Source: Amycolatopsis viridis
Lineage (GTDB): Bacteria > Actinomycetota > Actinomycetes > Mycobacteriales > Pseudonocardiaceae
Assembly (NCBI RefSeq): GCF_011758765.1
Contig: NZ_JAANOU010000001.1
Span: 4,464,001-4,528,000 of the forward strand
Reading direction: 5' to 3'
Length of the DNA stretch: 64,000 nucleotides
Every line of letters begins with the position of its first letter. The first letter of the stretch is position 1. A program made the position numbers and the translations under genes. Of this stretch, positions 1 to 9,704 are shown one piece after another. Below the pieces are notes generated by a model. It worked only from the letters and a program-made list of their open reading frames with translations. It had not been told where the DNA came from and made no database searches.

Positions 1-771
1 GAGGAACGTCACCGCGGCGAAGACCGGGCCCACCACGAACGACCCGAGCCGCCGGCGCCGGGCCGGGATGAACCGGCCGAAGTCCGCCGCGACGGGGATG
101 GTCCCGGCGACACCGAAGGCCGCGGCGAGCAGCTGCAGCACCGGTGGCCCGGCATCCGGACCGGCACCGGCGGCCGGCCGGTAGGACCAGAAGCCGACGT
201 CGACGGGCGTGTGCGCGGCATGCCAGATGGTCAGGGCCATGAACACCGCGAACACGGGAAGCGTCACCCACATCAGGATGTTCACCAGGCGCAGGCCGTA
301 CCAGGTCAGCGGGATGAACACGGCACCCGCACCGGCGTAGACCAGCCACCGCGGCACCGACGGCCACTGCGCCATCACCGCGTTCGCCATGATCGAGCCC
401 TCGAACGCGAAGAACAGCAGCGAGTTCACGGCGAAGATCAGCGACGTCACCGTAGATCCGAGGAAACCGAACCCGGCGCCGCGGGTCAGCAGGTCGGAGC
501 CGAGACCGCTGCGGGAAGCCGCGCTGGTCCACAGGTAGGCCAGCGCGCCGACGATCACGGTCGCGACGAGCAGCCCGACGACGAGGTTGACGGTGCCGTA
601 GGCGTGCACGAGCGTGCCGCCCCAGGAGAAGAAGAACATCGCAGTGGTGATGCCGAACATGACGCCGAACAGGGACGGCACGCTCCACCGCTGGTAGCTC
701 GAGGGCACCGGGCGCAGCGCGTAGTCCTCGCGGTTTTCGGCCCAGTTTTCGGAAACTTCGGTTGTGGTCAT
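1..771 (-). CDS. NCS1-family nucleobase:cation symporter (cytosine/purine permease type), C-terminus cut by window edge
   Basis: Reading leftward from ATG at 771, 257 codons stay open to the window edge. The product has a short soluble N-terminus with the motif ENREDYALRPVP and then evenly spaced hydrophobic segments (about residues 33-53, 60-80, 100-125, 138-160, 163-185), as in cytosine permease and purine-cytosine permease relatives. The motif VAGTIPVAADFGRFIP near residue 225 resembles the conserved NCS1 mid-region. NCS1 proteins import nucleobases or related compounds with H+ or Na+; the substrate here cannot be told. A Shine-Dalgarno GGGAGG lies 5 nt upstream and falls inside a hairpin (see the leader entry). 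The last third of the protein lies outside the window. Confidence 0.8.
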   Translation of the reverse strand, partial: MTTTEVSENWAENREDYALRPVPSSYQRWSVPSLFGVMFGITTAMFFFSWGGTLVHAYGTVNLVVGLLVATVIVGALAYLWTSAASRSGLGSDLLTRGAGFGFLGSTVTSLIFAVNSLLFFAFEGSIMANAVMAQWPSVPRWLVYAGAGAVFIPLTWYGLRLVNILMWVTLPVFAVFMALTIWHAAHTPVDVGFWSYRPAAGAGPDAGPPVLQLLAAAFGVAGTIPVAADFGRFIPARRRRLGSFVVGPVFAAVTFL

Positions 772-776
772 CGAGT

Positions 777-1083
777 CCTCCCGGACGGGAGCTGGGCCAG
801 GTCTCCGGCGCGCGAAAACGCCGTGACCAGGCTCTTCGGTCACCCGCGGCGACTCGCCGCGCAGGTACTTCCCGGTCGCCCCGAGGTTCGCGGTGGCGAC
901 CAAGGCACGGCGCCGCCGGAGGCGACGATGCCGGTGGTGCAGGCCGAGCCCGGCCCCGCGGTAGCGGCGGGCGGCGGCCCCGCAAACTCTGCGCCACCGG
1001 CCTCGTCCGGTGCATCCCGGTGAACTCGCTTTTGGCCTATGTGAAAATCCGCGGGTACGCCGACGGTGGGCGGCAGGGGTTTC
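777..1083 (-). promoter_or_regulatory. Long leader region of the permease gene with a Shine-Dalgarno-sequestering hairpin
   Basis: About 310 nt without a convincing gene separate smc from the permease start. On the minus strand the last part forms CTCCC-GTCC-GGGAG (791 down to 778), whose right arm is the GGGAGG ribosome site of the permease. Just before it (809-795) is GCCGGAGACCTGGCC, which resembles the 3' B12-box consensus of cobalamin riboswitches. The rest is G+C-rich with several possible stems. The sequence shows a hairpin able to hide the ribosome site; riboswitch identity is only a hypothesis, because I could not match the rest of the cobalamin core with confidence. Confidence 0.4.
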
Positions 1084-4000
1084 CTACGCCTCCTGGCGCA
1101 GGCGCTGGCTGATCACCTTCGTGATGCCGTCGCCCTGCATGCTCACGCCGTAGAGCGCGTCCGCGATCTCCATCGTCGGCTTCTGGTGCGTGATGATGAT
1201 CAGCTGCGAGGACTCGCGCAGCTGCTCCAGCAGGCCGATGAGCCGGCGCATGTTGGTGTCGTCCAGCGCGGCCTCGACCTCGTCCATCACGTAGAACGGC
1301 GACGGGCGGGCGCGGAAGATCGCGACCAGCATCGCCACCGCCACCAGGGACTTCTCGCCACCGGAGAGCAGCGACAGGCGCTTGACCTTCTTGCCCGGCG
1401 GGCGGGCTTCGACGTCGACACCGGTGGCCAGCATGTCGTCCGGTTCGGTCAGCACCATCCGGCCCTCGCCGCCGGGGAACAGCACCGAGAACACCGTCTC
1501 GAACTCGCGCGCCACATCGTGGTAGGCGGACGCGAAGACCTCGAGGATCTTGTCGTCCACCTCCTTGATGACCGTCAGCAGGTCCTTGCGCGTCGCCTTC
1601 AGGTCCTCCAGCTGGGTGGACAGGAACTTGTACCGTTCCTCCAGCGCGGCGAACTCCTCCAGTGCCAGCGGGTTCACCTTGCCCAGCAGGGACAGGTCCC
1701 GCTCGGCCCGCTTCGCGCGCCGCTCCTGCGTGCTCCGGTCGTAGGGGATCGACGGCGGCGCGCTGACCTGCTCGCCGAGCGCCTTGGCCTCCTCGTACTC
1801 GGCCATCTCCTGCGCGCTCGGCGGCACCGGCACGTCCGGGCCGTACTCGGCGACCAGGTCGTCCAGGCCGATGCCGAAGTCGTCGGCGATCTTCGTCTCC
1901 AGCTGCTCCAGGCGCAGCCGCTGCTCGGCGCGCAGCACCTCGTCCCGGTGCACCGCGTCGGTCAGCTTCTCCAGCTCGTGGGTCAGCTCGCGGACCCGGT
2001 TGCGAACCTGGGTGAGCGCCGCCTCGCGCTGCTGCCGCACCACCTGGGCCTCGTCGCGCTCGGCCGCGGCCCGCTGCACGGACAACTCGATCCGCTCCAG
2101 GGCCAGCTCACCGGCGTCGACCACGGCGGCGGCGATCGCCGCACCGCGTGCCCGGGCCGCGCGGGCCTTCTCCGCCCGCTCCCGCGCCGCCCGCTCGGCG
2201 TGCGCGGCCCGGCGCAGCGATTCGGCGCGGCCGGCGATGCTGCGCGCCCGCTCTTCGGACGTGCGCAGTGCCAGCCGCGACTCGACCTCCTCCTGCCGCA
2301 CCGCGGCGAGCCGTTCGGCGGCCTCGTCGCGGGCGCTGGTGTCCGGGTCCTCGTCCACCGGCTGTTCGGCCACCGCCGCCAGCCGCTCCTCCAGTTCGGC
2401 CAGGCTGGCCAGCGCCTGCTCGCGACTGGCCTCGACCTTCGCGCGCTGGTCCCGCAACCGGGTCACCTCGGCCTCGGCCGACCGGGCCGCCTGCTGCAGC
2501 CGGTTGAGCCGTTCCGACGACCGGGCCTGGCGGACCTTCGCCTCGGACAGCGCTTCCTTGGCCTGGCCCACCTCGTCGCGGCGGGCCTGCTGCTCGGCGC
2601 GGGCGCCCTCCAGCTCCGCGGCGGTCTGTTCCAGGCGCCGTTCCGCGGCCGCCAGCCGCTCCCGCGCCTCGTCGACCGCGGCCTGCACCTCGATGACGCT
2701 TTCGCTGCGGCCCGAACCACCGACGGCCCAGTGCGAGCCGAACACATCGCCCTCGGCGGTCACCGCGCTCACCTCGGGGTGCGCCGCGACCAGCCGCCGC
2801 GCGGCGTCGAGGGTATCGACCACGGCGATCCGGTCGAGCGCGCGCGCCACGGCCGGGCGCAGCACCTCGGGCGCGGTGACGACGTCACGCGCCCAGCGCG
2901 CACCGTCGGGCAGCGACGGCCAGGACGCGGTGCCCGCCGGGTGCGGCGCGCCGCCGAGCAGCACGCCCGCGCGGCCGGACTCGTTGTCCTTCAAGAACTT
3001 CAGCGCGGCGATGGCCTCCTCGCCGCCCTGGACGGCGACCGCGTCGGCGACCGGTCCGAGCGCCGCGGCGAGCGCCACCTCGTAACCCGGCTCGACGGAC
3101 AGCAGCGCCGCGACCGAGCCGAGCAGCCCCGGCAGCCGGTCACCGGCGCCGAGCAGCTCGCCCGCGCCGTCCTTGCGCCGCAGGCCCATCGACAGTGCGT
3201 CCACCCGCGCCTTTTCCGACGCGATCTCGCGCTCGGCCTGCCGCTCCGCCTTGACGAGCTCCTCCACCCGGGCCTTCGCGGCCTGGTTGGCCTGCACCGC
3301 GCGGTCGTGGCGGTCCTGCAGGCCGGCGTCGTCGGACTCCTCGGCCCCGCCCTCGGCCCGGGCTTCCTCCAGCTCCTCGACGGCGATCTCGGCGCGGGCG
3401 GCGGCCTCGTCAATGGCTGCGGTCAGGCGGTCGATCTCGTCGGAGGTGGCGCTGTTCTTGCTGCGCAACGCCTCGACCTGGCCGGTCAGCTTCGCCAGGC
3501 CCTCCCGCCGGTCGGCGATCGCGCGGACCGCCGCCATGTGGGCTTTCTCCGCGGCCTGGACCTCGTGCTCCAGCTCCTCCCGGCGCAGCACGGCCTCGGC
3601 GAGGGTCTCGCGGGCCATCATGACGGCCTCGTTGAGCTCCGCCTCGCGTTCGGCGACCTGCTCGGCCTCGGCCAGCAGTTCTTCCGGATCGCGGCCGCCG
3701 GTCGAGGAGTCGACGTCGGCGGACAGGTGCCGCTGCCGCTCGACGGCCAGCCGCACGGTGCCGCGCAAACGCTCCGCCAGCGCGGACAGCTTGAACCAGG
3801 TGTCCTGGGCGGCGTTCAGGCGCGGGGCATCCTCCGCGACCATGGCCTCGAGCTGGGCCTCCTCGGCGCCGGCGAGCTCCAGCGCCTGTTCGACCTCGGC
3901 GCGGCGGGCGCGGGCGGCGTTCTCGTCCGCTTCCTCCCGCGCGATCGCCGCGCGCTGGGTGACCAGGTCGTCGGCCAGCAGGCGCAGCCGCGCGTCCCGC

Positions 4001-4665
4001 AGCTCGGCCTGCACGGCCTGCGCCTTGCGGGCGATCTCGGCCTGCTTGCCCAGCGGCTTGAGCTGACGCCGCAGTTCGGCGGTCAGGTCGTTGAGCCGGT
4101 CCAGGTTCGCCTGCATCGCGGTGAGCTTGCGCAGCGCCTTTTCCTTGCGCTTGCGGTGCTTGAGGACACCCGCGGCCTCCTCGATGAAGGCGCGGCGCTC
4201 CTCCGGCTTCGACTCGAGGATCTGCGACAGCTGGCCCTGCCCGACGATGACGTGCATCTCCCGGCCGATGCCGGAGTCCGACAGCAGCTCCTGGATGTCC
4301 AGCAGCCGGCACGAGCTGCCGTTGATCTCGTACTCACTGGCGCCGTCGCGGAACATCCGGCGGGTGATCGAGACCTCGCTGTACTCGATCGGCAGGGCGC
4401 CGTCGGCGTTGTCGATGGTCAGCGTGACCTCGGCGCGGCCGAGCGGGGCGCGACCGGAGGTGCCGGCGAAGATGACGTCCTCCATCTTGCCGCCGCGCAG
4501 GTCCTTCGCACCCTGCGTGCCCATCACCCAGCGCAGCGCGTCGAGCACGTTCGACTTCCCCGACCCGTTCGGGCCGACGACACAGGTGATGCCCGGCTCG
4601 AACCGCAGGGTGGTAGCCGAGGCGAAGGACTTGAAGCCCTTCAGCGTCAAGCTCTTGAGATGCAC
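1084..4665 (-). CDS. smc: Chromosome segregation ATPase SMC
   Basis: 1193 residues, the usual length for bacterial SMC. Residues 1-40 carry the N-terminal head with Walker A GPNGSGKS (31-38). Two long coiled-coil arms (roughly 170-500 and 660-1020) flank a globular hinge around 510-640 that contains the glycine-rich dimer interface. The C-terminal head has the signature [11 protein letters not shown] and Walker [16 protein letters not shown] dimers with ScpA/ScpB entrap and align DNA for origin segregation. I start at GTG 4665 because [14 protein letters not shown] is the universal SMC N-terminus, although an open frame continues upstream without homology. acyP lies upstream in the same direction, as in mycobacteria. 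The Shine-Dalgarno site is weak (GAAGGG about 10 nt upstream). Confidence 0.96.
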   Translation of the reverse strand: MHLKSLTLKGFKSFASATTLRFEPGITCVVGPNGSGKSNVLDALRWVMGTQGAKDLRGGKMEDVIFAGTSGRAPLGRAEVTLTIDNADGALPIEYSEVSITRRMFRDGASEYEINGSSCRLLDIQELLSDSGIGREMHVIVGQGQLSQILESKPEERRAFIEEAAGVLKHRKRKEKALRKLTAMQANLDRLNDLTAELRRQLKPLGKQAEIARKAQAVQAELRDARLRLLADDLVTQRAAIAREEADENAARARRAEVEQALELAGAEEAQLEAMVAEDAPRLNAAQDTWFKLSALAERLRGTVRLAVERQRHLSADVDSSTGGRDPEELLAEAEQVAEREAELNEAVMMARETLAEAVLRREELEHEVQAAEKAHMAAVRAIADRREGLAKLTGQVEALRSKNSATSDEIDRLTAAIDEAAARAEIAVEELEEARAEGGAEESDDAGLQDRHDRAVQANQAAKARVEELVKAERQAEREIASEKARVDALSMGLRRKDGAGELLGAGDRLPGLLGSVAALLSVEPGYEVALAAALGPVADAVAVQGGEEAIAALKFLKDNESGRAGVLLGGAPHPAGTASWPSLPDGARWARDVVTAPEVLRPAVARALDRIAVVDTLDAARRLVAAHPEVSAVTAEGDVFGSHWAVGGSGRSESVIEVQAAVDEARERLAAAERRLEQTAAELEGARAEQQARRDEVGQAKEALSEAKVRQARSSERLNRLQQAARSAEAEVTRLRDQRAKVEASREQALASLAELEERLAAVAEQPVDEDPDTSARDEAAERLAAVRQEEVESRLALRTSEERARSIAGRAESLRRAAHAERAARERAEKARAARARGAAIAAAVVDAGELALERIELSVQRAAAERDEAQVVRQQREAALTQVRNRVRELTHELEKLTDAVHRDEVLRAEQRLRLEQLETKIADDFGIGLDDLVAEYGPDVPVPPSAQEMAEYEEAKALGEQVSAPPSIPYDRSTQERRAKRAERDLSLLGKVNPLALEEFAALEERYKFLSTQLEDLKATRKDLLTVIKEVDDKILEVFASAYHDVAREFETVFSVLFPGGEGRMVLTEPDDMLATGVDVEARPPGKKVKRLSLLSGGEKSLVAVAMLVAIFRARPSPFYVMDEVEAALDDTNMRRLIGLLEQLRESSQLIIITHQKPTMEIADALYGVSMQGDGITKVISQRLRQEA

Positions 4666-4786
4666 GTGGCGGGACCCTTCAACGCCTGGGTGATCCGCCG
4701 AGTCTATCGGTGGCCGGCCCGCGTCCCGGTCTTGACCGTGGGCGTGTTGTCCCCAGCCGCCCCTGCTGTCACTCCCGGCATAGCAG

Positions 4787-5083
4787 TCACTCCTCCACGA
4801 AACCGTCCAGCCCGCCCGCCGCCGGTGACCAGTGTTCGACGACATGATCCACACGACCGGGTGACGACGAGGACCGGAGGAGGTCGAGCAGCTGCTCACA
4901 GTGGCTCCGTGCACCCTCGGCTACCACCCGAACACGGCCGTCGTCGAGGTTGCGCGCGCTGCCCACCAATCCGAGCTCGAGCGCCCGGCACCGGGTCCAC
5001 CAGCGGAAACCCACTCCCTGCACCCGCCCGGCGACCCATGCCGTGAGCCGGGCGGCATCCTTTTCACCTTCCACGGTCCCCAT
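4787..5083 (-). CDS. acyP: Acylphosphatase
   Basis: 98-residue product that hydrolyses acyl-phosphates such as acetyl- or carbamoyl-phosphate. The phosphate-binding loop GRVQGVGFR (about residues 19-27) supplies the conserved arginine, and the catalytic Asn is in [10 protein letters not shown] (about 43-52), both hallmarks of the family. The C-terminus is shortened relative to muscle acylphosphatase but typical of the actinobacterial gene beside smc. The start is uncertain: ATG 5083 has GGCAGG touching it, while the GTG three codons in (5074) would have GGATGGGG in front. The gene probably shares a transcript with smc about 120 nt downstream. Confidence 0.85.
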   Translation of the reverse strand: MGTVEGEKDAARLTAWVAGRVQGVGFRWWTRCRALELGLVGSARNLDDGRVRVVAEGARSHCEQLLDLLRSSSSPGRVDHVVEHWSPAAGGLDGFVEE

Positions 5084-5241
5084 CCTGCCGGAAGCTTTCC
5101 GACTGCGGACAGTGATCATTTCGGCGCTCCTGGCGAGTCGGTCCTCACTCTTGGTGCTAATCTCACGGGCAGGCGCCACCATTCGGGCTCACTCGCCCGG
5201 GTGTGCTCAAGCCGCTTTCCCCGCCCAGTCAAGGAGCGACA

Positions 5242-5850
5242 ATGGCCCATGTGGGGTCACGATCGGGTCGTCGGACCGAGATCTCGCAGGTCTCACCGCC
5301 GCGCGACTCCGCCACGCGCAGCCAGCGCAGCGGGTACGTGCTGCTCGCGGTGAGCGGCGCCGTGCTGGCCACCGCCTTCGGCGGGCTGGCCACGATCATC
5401 GCGCCGGATGCGGCACCGAAGCTCGCGGGCCCGGGTGGCGTCAACTCGAGCTCGGGAGCGCAGCTGGTTCCCGGCGTCGCGGCCCCCGGCCAGACACCGA
5501 TGACGGTGAACGGCGTGGCGCTGCCCGCGGGAAACCGCACGGCCGTGGTCAGCACCAACCCGGACGGCACGCAGGTCGTGACGCTGCTCCCGCCGGCCGG
5601 ATCGAACGAGGCCCCGATCGTGTTGCCGCCGGGCACCCCGCCGCCCCCGCGCAGCGACGAGCCCGGCGGGTCGTCCTCGACCAAGCCGAGCAACCCCCCG
5701 TCGAGCGCGAGCACGGCGCCGTCGTCGACCCCGAGCAGCAGCAGCTCCCCGCCGCCGTCGTCGACGAGCAGCAGCCCGAGCGAGACGGCGTCGAGCAGCG
5801 CTCCGCCGGCCTCGTCCAGCGAAGGCGGCAGCAACCCGTCCGCCGGGTGA
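5242..5850 (+). CDS. Single-pass membrane protein with Ser/Pro-rich extracellular tail, function unknown
   Basis: 202 residues. A basic cytoplasmic N-terminus of about 30 residues is followed by one hydrophobic helix (YVLLAVSGAVLATAFGGLA, about 33-51), then a mixed region, and from residue 135 a tail made almost only of Ser, Pro, Thr and Glu. The tail suggests an exported, wall-spanning linker. I recognise no catalytic domain. AAGGAG lies 5 nt before the ATG, and TGCTAATCT (5155-5163) is a good extended -10, so transcription diverges from acyP. The next gene, kdpE, converges and ends 22 nt away. The gene is real by ribosome site and codon use; its role is unknown. Confidence 0.7.
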   Translation: MAHVGSRSGRRTEISQVSPPRDSATRSQRSGYVLLAVSGAVLATAFGGLATIIAPDAAPKLAGPGGVNSSSGAQLVPGVAAPGQTPMTVNGVALPAGNRTAVVSTNPDGTQVVTLLPPAGSNEAPIVLPPGTPPPPRSDEPGGSSSTKPSNPPSSASTAPSSTPSSSSSPPPSSTSSSPSETASSSAPPASSSEGGSNPSAG

Positions 5851-5871
5851 TCCACCGACCGCCGCGGACGG

Positions 5872-6564
5872 TCAGGCTTCGAAGCGGTAGCCCATGCCCG
5901 GTTCGGTGATCAGGTGCCGCGGTCGCGACGGTTCGCGCTCGAGTTTGCGCCGCAGCTGCGCCAGGTACACGCGCAGATAGTGCGATTCGTTCTCGTACCC
6001 CGGCCCCCACACCTCGCGCAGCAGCTGCTGCTGCGCCACCAGCCGGCCGCGGTTGCGCACCAGCAGCTCCAGCACGCCCCACTCCGTCTTCGTCAGGTGC
6101 ACCTCGACGCCGTCCCGGTGCACCTTCTTCGCCAGCAGGTCGAGCGTGAACGACCCGGTCTCGACCACCGCCTCGCCCTCGGACGCCGGCACCGCCGACC
6201 GTCGCAACGCGGCCCGCAGCCGGGCCAGCAGCTCGTCCATCCCGAACGGTTTCGTCACGTAGTCGTCCGCACCGAGGTCCAGCGCCTTCACCTTGTCCGG
6301 CGACTCGCCGCGCGCGGACAGCACGATGATCGGCACCGTGGTCCAGCCGCGCAGGCCGCTGATCACGTCGGTGCCGTCGATGTCCGGCAACCCCAGGTCC
6401 AGCACCACCACGTCCGGCTTCGTCTCGGCCACCGCCCGCAGCGCTGCCGCGCCGTCGTGCGCCGTCACCACCTGGTACCCGCGCGCGGTCAGGTTGATCC
6501 GCAGCGCGCGCACGATCTGCGGCTCGTCGTCGACGACCAGGACCGTGCCGGTCTGCTCGGTCAC
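5872..6564 (-). CDS. kdpE: KdpE, OmpR-family response regulator of potassium transport
   Basis: 230 residues. The N-terminal receiver domain (about 5-120) has the acidic pair VDDE, the phosphoacceptor D56 in VVVLDLGLPD, and the conserved Lys in YVTKPF. The C-terminal winged helix (about 130-228) ends RPRHLITEPGMGYRFEA, the KdpE-type signature. It receives phosphate from KdpD and controls the kdp genes. GTG 6564 overlaps the kdpD stop as GTGA, so it is translationally coupled and is the last gene of the operon. Likely targets are the repeats ahead of the operon at 13613-13653 (inference). Confidence 0.94.
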   Translation of the reverse strand: MTEQTGTVLVVDDEPQIVRALRINLTARGYQVVTAHDGAAALRAVAETKPDVVVLDLGLPDIDGTDVISGLRGWTTVPIIVLSARGESPDKVKALDLGADDYVTKPFGMDELLARLRAALRRSAVPASEGEAVVETGSFTLDLLAKKVHRDGVEVHLTKTEWGVLELLVRNRGRLVAQQQLLREVWGPGYENESHYLRVYLAQLRRKLEREPSRPRHLITEPGMGYRFEA

Positions 6565-9107
6565 GGAGCCACCTCCTTCAGCGTCACCGGCACCACGTCC
6601 GGAGCCTGGCACGCCTTGAGCGCCACGACCACCGTCAGTCCACCACCGGGGGTGTCCTCGGCGCGGACGGCGCCGCCCATCGCCTCGGTGAATCCTTTCG
6701 CGACGGACAACCCGAGCCCGACCCCCGGCGTGGCGTCCCGGTCGCCGAGCCGCTGGAACGGGGCGAACGCCGCGTCCGCCGCGCCCTTGCCCAGGCCCCG
6801 CCCGTGGTCGACGATCCGCAGCTCGACCCACTCCCCGTAGGCCGAGCCGCGCACCGCCACCGGCCCCGCACCGTGCCGCAACGCGTTGTCCAGCACGTTC
6901 GCGATCACCCGTTCCAGCAGACCGGGATCGGCCAGTACCGCGGGCAGTCGCTCGTCCACCTCGACGGCCACCGCCTCCGAACCGTCCACATTCGACAGCG
7001 CGTGCGCCACCACCTCGTCGTACCCCACGGGTCGCAGGTGGGTGCGCACCGCACCCGCCGCCAGCCGGGACGAGTCGAGCAGGTTGTTCACCAGCCGCGC
7101 CAGCCGGTCGGTGGACTCCTCCGCGGCCTCCAGCAGCTCCTCGGTGTCCTCCGGCGACAGGTCGATGTCACGCGCCCGCAGGCTCCCGATCGCCGCCTTG
7201 ATCGACGTCAGCGGGGTGCGCAGGTCGTGCCCGAGCGCGGACAGCAACGCAGTGCGCAGTTGCGTCGCCTCGGCCTGCCGCTCCGCCTCGGCCTGCGCCG
7301 CGGCCATCCGCTGCTGCCGCAACGCGAGCAGCGCCTGCCCGGCCGCCGCCTCCAGCGCCCGCCGGTCCGCCGCCGGCAACGCACGGCCCCGCAGCGTCAG
7401 GTGCACGTCCGCGGTCACCGGGATGTCCACATCGGCCTCGTCCGGCTTGCCGCACGGGTTGACCCCGGCGTGCTCGACCACCTGCCACCGGCCGTCCCGC
7501 TTCTCCAGCAGCACCACGCACTCCATGCCGAAGTTCTCACGCACCTTGTCCAGCAGCCGCGGGAGCGGCTCGGCGTGGGTCAGCACCGTGCGCGCGTACG
7601 ACGCCAGCAGCGACGCCTCGGTCCGCGCCTGCGCCGCCTGGGTGGCCCGCCGTGCGGCCCGGTCCACGACCAGCGCGACCAGCACCCCGACCAGCACCAT
7701 CGCAACCAGCGTGATCACGTTGCTCTGCGCGTGCACCGTCAGGGTGTAGAGCGGCTCGGTGAAGAAGAAGTTGAGCAACCCGGCCGACAGCAGCGCCGCG
7801 ACCAGAGCCGGTCCCAGCCCGCCGACCAGCGCGACCACGACCGCGGCGAGGAAGTAGTCGACCACGTCGGTGGAGAAGTCCAGGTCGCGGCGCAGCGCCA
7901 TCCCGGTCACGGTGGCCAGGGCCGGTGCGAGGAACGCGAGCACCCAGCCGATCAGCAGCCGCGACGGCGCCAGCGGACTGCGCCGCCCGAGCCACGACCG
8001 GAGCCGCCCGCCGGCCTCGGCGTGGGTGACCATGTGCACGTCGATCTGCCCGGACCGCTGCACCACGCTGGCGCCGATGCCCTCGTCGAACAGCCGCGCT
8101 ACCCGCGAGCGCCGGGACGTGCCCAGTACGAGCTGGGTCGCGTTGACGCCGCGGGCGAAGTCCAGCAGGGCGCTCGGGACGTCGTCGCCGACGACGGTGT
8201 GGAACGTGCCGCCCAGCTGCTCGGCGAGCTTGCGGTACCGGCCGGTCTCGACGTGCCCGAGCGGGGACAGCCCGTCGCCACGCAGGACGTGCAGCACCAG
8301 CAGGTCCGCCCCGGCGCGGGTGGCGATGCGGCTGCCGCGCCGGACGAGCGTCTCGCTCTCCGGACCGCCGGTGATGGCGACGACCACCCGCTCACGGGTC
8401 TCCCAGGTGTCGGTGATCCGCTGCTCGGCCCGGTACCGCTGGAGCGCCACGTCGACCTGGTCGGCCACCCACAGCAACGCCAGCTCGCGCAGGGCGGTGA
8501 GGTTGCCGGTGCGGAAGTAGTTGCCGAGCGCGGCGTCGATCCGCTCGGCCGGGTAGACGTTGCCGTGCGCGAGCCGCCGCAGCAGCGCCTCCGGCGTGAT
8601 GTCGATCAGCTCGACCTGCTCGGCCCGGCGCACCACCTCGTCGGGCACGGTCTCCTGCTGCGCGACGCCGGTGATGCGCTCGACCACGTCGCCGAGGCTC
8701 TCCAGGTGCTGCACGTTCACCGTGGACAGCACATCGATGCCGGCCGCGAGCAGCTCCTCGATGTCCTGCCAGCGCTTCTCGTTGCGTGAGCCGGGCACGT
8801 TGGTGTGCGCGAGCTCGTCCACGACGGCCACCTCGGGGGCGCGGGCGAGCACCGCGTCCACGTCGAGCTCGCCGAACTCGCGGCCGCGGTGGCGGATCCG
8901 CCGCCGCGGCACCGTCTCGATCCCGTCGAGCAGCGCCGCGGTCTTGACCCGCCCGTGCGTCTCGACCAGGCCGACGACCACGTCCGTGCCGCGCTCCCGG
9001 CGGCGCCGCGCCTCGCCCAGCATGGCGTAGGTCTTGCCCACCCCGGGCGCCGCGCCGAGGTAGATGCGCAGCTCCCCCCGGCGCGGCGGGTCCTTCTCGA
9101 CGTCCAC
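6561..9107 (-). CDS. kdpD: KdpD, membrane sensor kinase for K+ limitation
   Basis: 848 residues, close to the family norm of about 850-890. The N-terminal KdpD domain carries Walker A GAAPGVGKT (18-26) and the HTNVPGSRNEKRW motif, followed by a universal-stress-protein-like domain (about 250-370). Four membrane segments lie near 400-490, then a GAF-like region, the H-box ALGHDLRTPLTS (phosphorylated His about 625), and an ATPase domain with N (NVLDNALRHG), G1 and G2 (GVGLGLSV) boxes. It senses K+ or osmotic status and phosphorylates KdpE. The start is GTG, 4 nt after the kdpC stop. Confidence 0.95.
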   Translation of the reverse strand: MDVEKDPPRRGELRIYLGAAPGVGKTYAMLGEARRRRERGTDVVVGLVETHGRVKTAALLDGIETVPRRRIRHRGREFGELDVDAVLARAPEVAVVDELAHTNVPGSRNEKRWQDIEELLAAGIDVLSTVNVQHLESLGDVVERITGVAQQETVPDEVVRRAEQVELIDITPEALLRRLAHGNVYPAERIDAALGNYFRTGNLTALRELALLWVADQVDVALQRYRAEQRITDTWETRERVVVAITGGPESETLVRRGSRIATRAGADLLVLHVLRGDGLSPLGHVETGRYRKLAEQLGGTFHTVVGDDVPSALLDFARGVNATQLVLGTSRRSRVARLFDEGIGASVVQRSGQIDVHMVTHAEAGGRLRSWLGRRSPLAPSRLLIGWVLAFLAPALATVTGMALRRDLDFSTDVVDYFLAAVVVALVGGLGPALVAALLSAGLLNFFFTEPLYTLTVHAQSNVITLVAMVLVGVLVALVVDRAARRATQAAQARTEASLLASYARTVLTHAEPLPRLLDKVRENFGMECVVLLEKRDGRWQVVEHAGVNPCGKPDEADVDIPVTADVHLTLRGRALPAADRRALEAAAGQALLALRQQRMAAAQAEAERQAEATQLRTALLSALGHDLRTPLTSIKAAIGSLRARDIDLSPEDTEELLEAAEESTDRLARLVNNLLDSSRLAAGAVRTHLRPVGYDEVVAHALSNVDGSEAVAVEVDERLPAVLADPGLLERVIANVLDNALRHGAGPVAVRGSAYGEWVELRIVDHGRGLGKGAADAAFAPFQRLGDRDATPGVGLGLSVAKGFTEAMGGAVRAEDTPGGGLTVVVALKACQAPDVVPVTLKEVAP

Positions 9108-9111
9108 GCGT

Positions 9112-9699
9112 TCAGTGTGCTCCTGCCCGCTGGACCGCGAGGTTGAGTGCGAGCACGTTCACCCCGGGAATGCCGATGCCGTGACCAGTGGTGTTGTCCT
9201 CGACCAGCCGCCGGACCCGCTCCTCGCTCAGGCCGGTGTTGCGCGCGACGCGCGGCACCTGCAGCTGCGCGTAGGCCGTGCTGATCGACGGGTCCAGGCC
9301 GGAGCCCGAGGCGGTGACCGCGTCGGCCGGTACCGCATCCGGCGCGACACCCTCGCGCTGCGCGACAGCCGCCCTGCGCTGCTCGATCGCGGCGACCAGC
9401 GCGGGGTCGAAGCCACCCTTGTTCGACCCACCGGAGACCGCCGGGTCACCGGCCGCAGACGGCCGGGTGTGGAAGTACGGGTCGTGCACCGGGTCGGCCG
9501 GCACGGGGTCGATCCCGATCAGCGCGGATCCCGCGACCCGGCCGTCCACCGTCACCAGCGACCCTTCGGCCTGGTCGTGCAGGCCGGGCAGGCGGGACAC
9601 CGCCCACACGCCGAGGGGGTAGACCACCCCCAGCAGCACCGTGAACACCAGCAGGACGCGCAGGCCGGCACCGGCCTGGTTGAGCAGTGATTTCACCAT
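9112..9699 (-). CDS. kdpC: KdpC subunit of the K+-transporting KdpFABC ATPase
   Basis: 195 residues, typical length. One N-terminal membrane helix (about 12-35, LRVLLVFTVLLGVVYPLGVW) is followed by a periplasmic-side domain with the family motifs FHTRPSAAGD and SGGSNKG and a C-terminal helix ending NTTGHGIGIPGVNVLALN. KdpC stabilises the KdpA-KdpB complex and raises nucleotide affinity. ATG 9699 is 5 nt beyond the kdpB stop. It sits in the usual position between kdpB and kdpD. Confidence 0.94.
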   Translation of the reverse strand: MVKSLLNQAGAGLRVLLVFTVLLGVVYPLGVWAVSRLPGLHDQAEGSLVTVDGRVAGSALIGIDPVPADPVHDPYFHTRPSAAGDPAVSGGSNKGGFDPALVAAIEQRRAAVAQREGVAPDAVPADAVTASGSGLDPSISTAYAQLQVPRVARNTGLSEERVRRLVEDNTTGHGIGIPGVNVLALNLAVQRAGAH

Positions 9700-9704
9700 G
9701 TCGG

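Noticed and set aside
777-1083. Firm call of a cobalamin riboswitch
   Set aside because: Only the B12-box-like segment and the sequestering hairpin could be matched; the remaining conserved core was not recognisable by eye, so it is kept as a hypothesis.
762-1112. Short plus-strand ORFs in the gap between the permease and smc
   Set aside because: Arg/Pro/Gly-rich, no ribosome site, overlapping the permease leader; better explained as untranslated leader.
1066-5046. A very long open frame on the plus strand (over 1300 codons) opposite smc
   Set aside because: It is antisense to an unmistakable smc gene and its product is rich in His, Arg, Leu and Gln, as expected for the shadow of a high-G+C coding frame.
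4915-5182. Longer N-terminus for the acylphosphatase (start at 5182)
   Set aside because: The extension has no homology to the compact family and crosses the promoter region of the divergent gene; ATG 5083 or GTG 5074 fits the family length.
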